Assembly (NCBI GenBank): GCA_947258465.1
Contig: CAMYIQ010000211.1
Span: 1-5,330 of the forward strand
Length of the DNA stretch: 5,330 nt
Direction: 5' to 3'
DNA from: an uncultured Erythrobacter sp.
Lineage (GTDB): Bacteria; Pseudomonadota; Alphaproteobacteria; Sphingomonadales; Sphingomonadaceae
The notes below the pieces were generated by a model. The model was not told where the DNA came from. It saw only the letters and a program-made list of their open reading frames with translations, and ran no database searches. The position numbers were made by a program, and so were the translations under genes. Below are positions 1 to 4,468 of this stretch, piece by piece. How positions within the stretch are numbered: position 1 is the stretch's first letter; each line of letters begins with the position of its first letter.

Positions 1-477
1 CTCACGCCTTATGCCGTGCTGGTCGCCGCGACCGAAAACGAGGCCTATAACGCACTGGTCTGCAACGAGTTCGCCTATGAAATCGGACGCGATACGGTAT
101 TCCAGCTTGGCGACGCGGTCGACGATGACGACCGGCATGCCCTGCCCAGCAGCATCCGCGGCCGCGCGCTTTTCGAAAGCGGCTTCGGTGTCGAGGATGT
201 CAACGAACGGCTCGCGCGGGGCTGGGTCTTCCGCAAGACCAAACTGTCGGAAGAATTCGATTTCGAGGCCGCGCAGGAACGCCTGCCCGACGCGGCTTCA
301 ATGCTATTGCTGGTCCGCGAAAACGGCACGCTCCGCTTCTTCACCCATGCGGCGCGGCCCGAACCGCGGGCGGGGGACATCATTGTAAGTTTCGCCCCAC
401 CACAGGAACGCAGCGCCCACGACGCTGCGGCAAAACGCGAGCGCAAGCGCAACAAGGCCGCCGAACAGGGGACGTGA
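1..477 (+). CDS. Cation:proton antiporter with TrkA-N/RCK region, C-terminal part only
   Basis: The reading frame is open from the first base, so the gene begins upstream of the window; 158 residues are visible before the TGA at 475-477. The segment VLVAATENEAYNALVCNEFA followed by EIGRDTVFQL looks like the last strand and helix of a TrkA-N (RCK) nucleotide-binding fold, as found after the membrane part of NhaP/CPA1-type Na+(K+)/H+ antiporters. Near the end, MLLLVRENGTLRFFT and then RAGDIIVSFAPP resemble the closing beta strands of that cytoplasmic region. The protein ends in a very basic tail (AAAKRERKRNKAA). If the call is right, the protein sits in the inner membrane and exchanges cations for protons, and the RCK part senses nucleotide or redox state. 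No membrane segment is visible here, so the antiporter part is inferred from family resemblance. A stand-alone TrkA-like protein is the main alternative. The internal GTG at 16 and ATG at 11 are not plausible starts. Confidence 0.62.
   Translation, partial: LTPYAVLVAATENEAYNALVCNEFAYEIGRDTVFQLGDAVDDDDRHALPSSIRGRALFESGFGVEDVNERLARGWVFRKTKLSEEFDFEAAQERLPDAASMLLLVRENGTLRFFTHAARPEPRAGDIIVSFAPPQERSAHDAAAKRERKRNKAAEQGT
467..472 (+). promoter_or_regulatory. Ribosome-binding site for the OmpA-family lipoprotein
   Basis: AGGGGA lies 6 bases before the ATG at 479, inside the last codons of the upstream gene. It supports that start and means the lipoprotein can be translated from the same transcript as the antiporter gene. 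Confidence 0.6.
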
Positions 478-478
478 T

Positions 479-1102
479 ATGAACCACCGGCTGACAATCA
501 TCTTCGCAATTGCTGCGGCATCGCTCGTTCTTTCGGCTTGCAATGACCAGCGCCCGGCGGAAACGGACACCGGAGATTCGGGGGATGCCGGCGAGAAGCG
601 TTCGATCTTCAGGCCCGAATTCCAGGTCGAGCCGATCGAAACCCTGGATACGCTCGGTACGCTGGAAACCCGGGTTCTGTTTCCTGACGGAGCCGAACTG
701 ACCGAGGAGGCTCTCGCGGAACTGGCAACGGTTCTGGCATCTCCTCAGATGGCCGGGGGCGGAGAAATCACTCTGCGGGGTCACAGCGACAGCGGAGGCA
801 GCGACGACGGCAATCTACGCGCTTCGCAGGCCCGGGCGGAGGCGGTGCGCGACTGGCTGGTCGAGAACGGGATCGATGGCGAACGGATCACGGTCATTGC
901 ATTCGGCGAGCAGAACCCCGCTGCCCCCAATGCCTTGCCCGACGGCTCGCCCAATGAAGAGGGGCGGGCCGCCAATCGCCGCGTCGAAATAGAAGTGCGC
1001 GGCGAAGAACAGCCAGCTCAGGACAAACAGCCCACGCTCGCCGAAAGCCTTGCTTCGGCAGGGGAAGAGGGTTCGGAAGAAGACCCCGAGACTGAAGAAT
1101 AG
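479..1102 (+). CDS. OmpA-family peptidoglycan-binding lipoprotein
   Basis: This 207-residue protein starts with a lipoprotein signal peptide: MNHR, a hydrophobic stretch to about residue 18, then the lipobox LSAC with the lipidated cysteine at 21. An acidic linker covers about residues 22-60. The OmpA C-terminal domain runs from about 64 to 173: VLFPDGAELTEEA, then GHSD with Asp104, RASQARAEAV with Arg119, and NRRVEIEV near 167. Asp104 and Arg119 have the 15-residue spacing of the pair that holds the diaminopimelate of peptidoglycan in OmpA proteins, so cell-wall binding is well supported. A 34-residue acidic tail (about 174-207), rich in Glu, follows the domain and is not part of it. The gene starts one base after the stop of the antiporter gene and has a good ribosome-binding site, so the two are probably co-transcribed. 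The residues after Cys21 are Asn-Asp; whether the lipid anchor is in the inner or outer membrane cannot be settled from sequence. Confidence 0.9.
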   Translation: MNHRLTIIFAIAAASLVLSACNDQRPAETDTGDSGDAGEKRSIFRPEFQVEPIETLDTLGTLETRVLFPDGAELTEEALAELATVLASPQMAGGGEITLRGHSDSGGSDDGNLRASQARAEAVRDWLVENGIDGERITVIAFGEQNPAAPNALPDGSPNEEGRAANRRVEIEVRGEEQPAQDKQPTLAESLASAGEEGSEEDPETEE

Positions 1103-1106
1103 CGTG

Positions 1107-1136
1107 TTGACGCCGACGCCTCATCGATGGCATTGG
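1107..1136 (+). promoter_or_regulatory. Possible promoter of tRNA-Gly
   Basis: TTGACG at 1107-1112 is a good -35 box. About 18 bases downstream lies a weak -10 candidate, CATTGG at 1131-1136. A start near 1143 would give a leader of only a few bases before the tRNA at 1149, a usual layout for tRNA genes. The -10 is poor, so this is tentative. No terminator is visible between the OmpA-type gene and the tRNA, so read-through is also possible. Confidence 0.33.
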
Positions 1137-1148
1137 CGCATCGCCCGG

Positions 1149-1222
1149 GCGGGTATAGCATAGTGGTAATGCTCCAGCCTTCCAAGCTGGCTAGAGGGGT
1201 TCGATTCCCCTTACCCGCTCCA
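1149..1222 (+). tRNA. tRNA-Gly (anticodon UCC)
   Basis: A full cloverleaf can be folded by hand. The acceptor stem is GCGGGTA (1149-1155) paired with TACCCGC (1212-1218). The D arm is GCAT/ATGC around AGTGGTA. The anticodon stem is CCAGC (1174-1178) with GCTGG (1186-1190) and the loop CTTCCAA, which puts TCC at 1181-1183. The T arm is AGGGG/CCCCT around TTCGATT. The discriminator is T1219 and CCA is encoded at 1220-1222. It reads GGA codons (and GGG by wobble). No second copy of its 3' end and no integrase is present, so there is no sign of an element inserted here. Confidence 0.97.
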
Positions 1223-1327
1223 AACTCCCTACAGCAGACGAACGAAGCGGTGCGCAGCGGCGCATGGCACTATCGATAGCGAGAGCCGGCAATCGGACGC
1301 CCTCTGCAGACAGCGCCCTGAACCCGA

Positions 1328-1369
1328 CCCTTAAGAATCGAAGGGCGCGTGCCCGGGGCACCCTCAGGG
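1328..1369. repeat. Cluster of small inverted repeats downstream of panC
   Basis: Three short hairpins lie side by side in the gene-free stretch 1223-1434: CCCTT/AAGGG (1328-1332 with 1341-1345, 8-base loop), GTGCC/GGCAC (1349-1353 with 1357-1361, 3-base loop) and CCC/GGG (1361-1363 with 1367-1369). They start about 66 bases beyond the panC stop on the minus strand and may mark its transcript end. None is followed by a T-run on either strand, so an intrinsic terminator is not supported. I see nothing else of note in this gap apart from a CTATCGATAG palindrome at 1270-1279. Confidence 0.3.
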
Positions 1370-1434
1370 GACATTGCAGCAGGCGCGCTTCTATCCTTGG
1401 CGACCATTGCCTGTGCGGCGGGCTGCGACCGGTT

Positions 1435-2292
1435 TCAGTCGGCTGCCATATTGTCGATCAGGCGCGTTCCGCCGATCCGGGCGGCGACGAACAGCCGGGT
1501 TCCAGGAGCTACAGCGGTGGCGGGCACAAGGTTGTCGCCGTGTCGCAACTCGGCATAATCCACTGTATCGAAGCCGGAATCGATCAAATGCCGGGCAAGA
1601 TCGGCCAAGACCGGTTCCGCTGCGTTTCCTATTGAAAGCCGGGCAATTGCCTCGCGCATTGCGCGTGGCAGGGCGGCCGCGATGCTGCGCTGTTCGGTCG
1701 AAAGGTAGGCGTTGCGACTGCTCATCGCGAGCCCGTCGGCCTCGCGCGCGATGGGCACGCCATAAATCGCATCGGCATGTGGCAGGACGAGATCGAGATC
1801 GCGTGCCATACGGCGAATAACCGCGAGCTGCTGCCAGTCCTTCTCGCCGAAAAAGGCCAAGTCGGGGCGCACCTGATTGAAGAGCTTGCATACTACGGTC
1901 GCGACACCGTCGAAATGGCCCGGCCGGTCCGCGCCGCACAGGCCATCGCTCGCTCCCGCAACCGATATGTTGGTCGCATAGCCATCGGGATAGACCTCAC
2001 TCGGCGGCGGTGCCCAGAGCAGCGCGACCCCTTCGTTCGCGAGCAGCGCCGAATCGCGCGCAAGCTGCCGGGGATAGGCATCGAGATCCTCGTTGGCCCC
2101 GAACTGGCGCGGGTTGACGAAGATCGACACGGCGACATGATCGGCCGCCCGGCGTGCTTCGCGGACCAGGGTCAGGTGCCCCTCGTGCAGGGCGCCCATC
2201 GTGGGGACGAGCGCTAGCGAGCCGGATTCGCGCAGGGTCGCGGTGGCGGGCCGCAGCGCGCTCAGGGTTGTAATCGTTTCCAGCGCAGGCAC
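1435..2292 (-). CDS. panC: Pantothenate synthetase (pantoate--beta-alanine ligase)
   Basis: PanC joins pantoate and beta-alanine, using ATP through a pantoyl-adenylate, to make pantothenate for coenzyme A; it is a cytoplasmic enzyme. The 285-residue length is normal for the family. The diagnostic motifs appear in order: PTMGALHEGH at 30-39, with His36 and His39 of the HIGH-like nucleotide site; FVNPRQF at 58-64; RPGHFDGV near 123-130; FGEKDWQQL at 148-156, with Lys151, Asp152 and Gln155; and the KMSKS-like SSRNAYL at 191-197. No key residue is missing. The start is GTG at 2292. It is the only usable start: the in-frame codons upstream to the stop at 2359-2361 contain no ATG, GTG or TTG, and the next internal Met is inside the catalytic motif. 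No proper ribosome-binding site precedes it. The CsgG-like gene lies 66 bases upstream on the same strand, separated by a terminator-like hairpin, so panC may have its own promoter. Confidence 0.97.
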   Translation of the reverse strand: MPALETITTLSALRPATATLRESGSLALVPTMGALHEGHLTLVREARRAADHVAVSIFVNPRQFGANEDLDAYPRQLARDSALLANEGVALLWAPPPSEVYPDGYATNISVAGASDGLCGADRPGHFDGVATVVCKLFNQVRPDLAFFGEKDWQQLAVIRRMARDLDLVLPHADAIYGVPIAREADGLAMSSRNAYLSTEQRSIAAALPRAMREAIARLSIGNAAEPVLADLARHLIDSGFDTVDYAELRHGDNLVPATAVAPGTRLFVAARIGGTRLIDNMAAD

Positions 2293-2301
2293 TCCATCAG
2301 C

Positions 2302-2329
2302 AAGAAAAGGCGGAGCGACCTGTGCCGCC
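2302..2329 (-). terminator. Possible Rho-independent terminator after the CsgG-like gene
   Basis: Read on the minus strand, GGCGG (2329-2325) and CCGCC (2313-2309) form a fully GC stem with an 11-base loop, followed at once by TTTTCTT (2308-2302). It begins 30 bases after the stop of the CsgG-like gene and ends 10 bases before the panC start. The large loop weakens the call. Confidence 0.42.
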
Positions 2330-2338
2330 CCGCCCGCG

Positions 2339-2350
2339 ATCTTGCAAGAT
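2339..2350. repeat. 12-bp perfect palindrome between the CsgG-like gene and panC
   Basis: ATCTTGCAAGAT is a perfect two-fold palindrome in the 66-base gap, about 47 bases upstream of the panC GTG. It is long enough for a dimeric regulator but has no spacer and no second copy that I could find. Its role is unknown; chance is possible. Confidence 0.3.
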
Positions 2351-2358
2351 GTCCACCG

Positions 2359-3132
2359 CTAGCGGGCCTCGGGCGCAGCCGTGGCGGCATCGACCGGCAG
2401 GCCGCCGAGCTGCGTCACCAGATCGGTATAGGCATTGAGATAGGCGAGCACGATGATCTGGCCGATCGCCGTGTTCTCATAGCTGCCGAAGCCACCCGCG
2501 GCACCGCCGCCTCCGCCGAACAGGCCGCCACCGGCCGCCCATCCGAGATCCTTCTTGCGGAAATAGCCTTCGACCAGCGCTTCCTCGACCGTGGTGCGCG
2601 CATTGACCAATGAAAGGACCACATTCGCCTCGCCCTTTTTCACGCGAATTCCGCCGGCGAGCGCGCCCGCCGTGCGACCGAACAATCCGCCCACGACTCC
2701 GCCGAGAAGGCCGCCGCCCCCGCCCGAATTGCTGTTGGCGCTGACGATATCGGGCTGAAGGAAGTAATCCGCCGTCCGGACCTGGCCCAAGCCTACGTTC
2801 TGGCCATCCTGCAACTCGCCCTGTTCCTGGAGCGCGCGTTCCATTGCCCGGCTGCGCATCGCGCGCCCGCGACTGACCATGGTGAAGCAACCCGAACGCT
2901 GGACGAATACGCGGATGATTTGTTCGGGACTGCCGAGATTGAGTTCGCGCCACCATTTGTCGTCCGGTTCGACCACTGCGATGGTGCCGAGGTTCTTGCT
3001 GCAGCGCGGAATTTCCATTGTCGCGCGGTCCTGCGCCTTGCGGCCAGATGAGCGGCCTTGTGCGAGCACCGGCTCGGCCGCCATGCCTGTCATGGAAAGT
3101 ACGGCCAAAGCTGTGAAAAGTACCTTTTTCAT
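2359..3132 (-). CDS. Secreted CsgG/HfaB-like protein with two glycine-rich inserts
   Basis: From the ATG at 3132 the protein has 257 residues and begins with a clear signal peptide (MKKVLFTALAVLSMTGMAAE, likely cut after VLA at 24). There is no lipobox cysteine, unlike E. coli CsgG. The mature part resembles the CsgG/HfaB fold: GTIAVVEP (49-56), IIRVFVQRSGCFTMVSRGRA (72-91), ALQEQGEL (100-107), ADYFLQPDIV (121-130), NVVLSLVNARTT (170-181), EALVEGYF (184-191) and IGQIIVLAYLNAYTDLV (223-239). Two glycine-rich stretches, about 137-161 and 200-216, lie between these. Two cysteines (44 and 82) could form a disulfide. CsgG proteins form outer-membrane secretion pores, but no curli or holdfast genes occur here, so only the fold is claimed. 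Longer starts (TTG 3237, ATG 3159) would bury the signal peptide. GGGGG at 3143-3147 is a fair ribosome-binding site. The gene is divergent from mipZ. Confidence 0.75.
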   Translation of the reverse strand: MKKVLFTALAVLSMTGMAAEPVLAQGRSSGRKAQDRATMEIPRCSKNLGTIAVVEPDDKWWRELNLGSPEQIIRVFVQRSGCFTMVSRGRAMRSRAMERALQEQGELQDGQNVGLGQVRTADYFLQPDIVSANSNSGGGGGLLGGVVGGLFGRTAGALAGGIRVKKGEANVVLSLVNARTTVEEALVEGYFRKKDLGWAAGGGLFGGGGGAAGGFGSYENTAIGQIIVLAYLNAYTDLVTQLGGLPVDAATAAPEAR

Positions 3133-3359
3133 TATCCGGGATCCCCCTTTTGTGGACATTTCGAGGCGGTCGACCTGCTGTCGTTTCTCGCCGATCGAAT
3201 GCGACCCGGATGAGGCGCAGAATATCAAAAGCTGCAAAGCACGCTAGTATGCATCCGCCATTGTGGGAAAAACCATCCTGCCCGCGATGGCCCTGCGTTG
3301 CCGCAGAGCACCGGGTTGGATAGGGACATACGCAGTATGATCTACACCGTCGAATACCT
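3133..3359. other. Divergent intergenic region between the CsgG-like gene and mipZ
   Basis: This gap of 227 bases must hold the promoters for both directions. It is less GC-rich than the genes around it near 3220-3275. I could not find a convincing -35/-10 pair with normal spacing for either gene. TATGAT at 3336-3341 resembles a -10 box for mipZ but lacks a well-placed -35. The end next to mipZ contains the short open frame described separately. Confidence 0.5.
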
Positions 3360-3363
3360 ATGA
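3337..3363 (+). CDS. Possible eight-codon leader peptide overlapping the mipZ start
   Basis: ATG at 3337 opens a frame encoding MIYTVEYL, closed by TGA at 3361-3363. That stop overlaps the first mipZ ATG in the same ATGA arrangement used at the two later gene junctions. AGGGA at 3322-3326 lies 10 bases before this ATG, whereas mipZ itself has no recognisable ribosome-binding site. The frame could therefore deliver ribosomes to mipZ by coupling. A frame this short arises easily by chance and nothing shows it is translated. Confidence 0.25.
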   Translation: MIYTVEYL

Positions 3364-4169
3364 TGCCCCATCCGCACAGGATCGTGTTCGCCAATGAGAA
3401 AGGCGGAACGGGCAAATCCACCACGGCCGTGCATGTCGCCGTGGCGCTCGCCTACCGCGGCGCGAATGTCGTCGCGTTCGATCTCGATCATCGACAGCGA
3501 ACCATGTGTCGCTATTTCGAAAACCGCGGGGAAACGATGCAGCGGCGCGGCATCGATCTGCCCACTGCCCGATGCCATGTGGTCGAAGGCATGGACGAAG
3601 CTGCGATGGAAAGGTTCGTCGAGGAGCGCGCGGTCGGCGCGGACTTCGTGGTCGTCGATACACCCGGCCGCGACGATCCACTGGCTCGCCATGCCGCAAC
3701 GACGGCCGATACGCTGGTGACGCCGATGAATGACAGCTTTGTCGATTTCGATCTCATCGGCCAGGTGGAAGGCGAAAGCTTCAAGGTCCGCAAACTGTCC
3801 TTCTATGCCGAGCTGATCTGGGAGGCGCGCCTCAAGCGCAGCCGGACATCGATCGAGCAGAACCGCGCGCAGATGGACTGGGTCGTGGTGCGCAACCGCA
3901 CCGGTTACACGGAGGCGCGCAATATGGGGCGGATCAACCAGGCCCTGGCCGAAATGTCCAAACGAGTCGGCTTTCGTGTCGCCAAGGGCCTGTCGGAGCG
4001 CGTCATTTATCGCGAACTTTTCCCCTCGGGCCTTACTCTGCTCGACAAGGGGCATTTGGGCGATTTGGGAACCAGCCATCTCGTGGCGCGGCAGGAGCTG
4101 CGCGGTCTCATCGCCAGCTTGCGCCTGCCGGATCGCACTGCCGAAATCATTCCGGAAGCTGCGCAATGA
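3360..4169 (+). CDS. mipZ: MipZ, ATPase that positions the division plane
   Basis: MipZ is a ParA/MinD-type ATPase. In Caulobacter it binds the ParB-parS complex and DNA, forms a gradient from the poles and blocks FtsZ assembly except at midcell. This protein has 269 residues, against about 273 in Caulobacter. The deviant Walker A motif NEKGGTGKST is at 12-21, with Lys14 and Lys19. DLDHRQRT (41-48) carries Asp43, equivalent to the hydrolysis residue Asp42 of Caulobacter. VVVDTPGRD (97-105) is the Walker B region. TPMNDSFVDFD (121-131), MDWVVVRNR (172-180), TEARN (184-188) and RVIYRELFPSGLTLLD (214-229) are MipZ signatures that ordinary ParA proteins lack. All catalytic residues are present. 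The tandem ATG codons at 3360 and 3363 are equally possible starts. No ribosome-binding site precedes them, but a tiny open frame overlaps the start. The gene overlaps the next one by 4 bases. Confidence 0.95.
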   Translation: MMPHPHRIVFANEKGGTGKSTTAVHVAVALAYRGANVVAFDLDHRQRTMCRYFENRGETMQRRGIDLPTARCHVVEGMDEAAMERFVEERAVGADFVVVDTPGRDDPLARHAATTADTLVTPMNDSFVDFDLIGQVEGESFKVRKLSFYAELIWEARLKRSRTSIEQNRAQMDWVVVRNRTGYTEARNMGRINQALAEMSKRVGFRVAKGLSERVIYRELFPSGLTLLDKGHLGDLGTSHLVARQELRGLIASLRLPDRTAEIIPEAAQ

Positions 4170-4468
4170 TCCGCCTGCTTGCCCTCGTCCTCCTGGTTTC
4201 GGTGGCCTGCCGCCTGATCTTCGGCAAATGGCCGTGGGAGTATCTGAAGGCACACAGCGCAGCCGATCGCTCGCTCGCGCGTGCGCGCGCGCTTCTCGAC
4301 GTTTCCCGAAATGCGACCGCCGAGGAAATTCGTGCGGCGCACCGTCGCATTGCTACAATAAATCACCCGGATAGAGGGGGTAGCAGCGCCACTTTGCAAG
4401 AGGCAAACGCGGCGCGCGATCTTTTGCTCGACCATCTTTCCCGTATTCGAACGGAGCGTTCCGAATGA
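4166..4468 (+). CDS. Membrane-anchored J-domain protein, Pam18/Tim14-like
   Basis: This 100-residue protein has one N-terminal membrane segment (about residues 4-20, LLALVLLVSVACRLIFG) and a J domain from about 38 to 92. The domain has the segment ARALLDVSRNATAEEI, the basic helix IRAAHRRIATI (55-65) and the HPD motif at 67-69 (NHPDRGG), which in J proteins stimulates the ATPase of the Hsp70 DnaK. EANAARDLLLDHL forms the last helix. The order of membrane helix then short J domain ending after helix III, with the HRRI..NHPDRGG pattern, matches mitochondrial Pam18/Tim14 and its alphaproteobacterial relatives. The basic residues after the helix suggest that the J domain faces the cytoplasm, where DnaK is. 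The ATG overlaps the mipZ stop as ATGA, with GGAAG at 4154-4158 as ribosome-binding site, and the stop overlaps the next gene in the same way. Client proteins are unknown. Confidence 0.9.
   Translation: MIRLLALVLLVSVACRLIFGKWPWEYLKAHSAADRSLARARALLDVSRNATAEEIRAAHRRIATINHPDRGGSSATLQEANAARDLLLDHLSRIRTERSE
4453..4456 (+). promoter_or_regulatory. Ribosome-binding site for the PMM/PGM gene
   Basis: GGAG lies 8 bases before the ATG at 4465, within the J-protein reading frame. It supports that start and the coupled arrangement. Confidence 0.6.

Noticed and set aside
1149..1222. tRNA-Gly as an attachment site for an integrated element
   Set aside because: No integrase gene and no repeat of the tRNA 3' end occurs in the window, and the flanking genes are ordinary chromosomal ones.
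1264..1820. Plus-strand open frames starting at 1264 and 1374
   Set aside because: They run antisense into panC, are rich in Arg/Ala/Gly as expected of shadows in GC-rich DNA, and show no motif. The gene-free part 1223-1434 alone does not encode a convincing protein.
3133..3237. Extension of the CsgG-like protein to the TTG at 3237 or the ATG at 3159
   Set aside because: Either would place the clear signal peptide starting MKKVLFTALA inside the protein.
3316..3341. TTGGAT and TATGAT as a mipZ promoter
   Set aside because: The spacing is only 14 bases, too short for a normal sigma-70 type promoter.
2359..3359. A curli-type or holdfast secretion locus
   Set aside because: Only the CsgG-like gene is present; no CsgA/B repeat protein, CsgE/F or Hfa partner is encoded nearby in the window.
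2477..3424. Minus-strand open frame of 315 codons
   Set aside because: It is out of frame with the CsgG-like protein, crosses the intergenic region into mipZ antisense, and has the low-complexity composition of a shadow frame.
3342..4253. Long open frame of 303 codons on the minus strand
   Set aside because: It lies antisense to mipZ, whose Walker motifs and MipZ signatures fix the coding strand. The minus-strand product shows no recognisable domain.
4276..4292. 17 bases of alternating pyrimidine and purine, a possible Z-DNA former
   Set aside because: It lies in the J-protein coding sequence and simply encodes an Ala/Arg run with GC-rich codons; no reason to assign a role.
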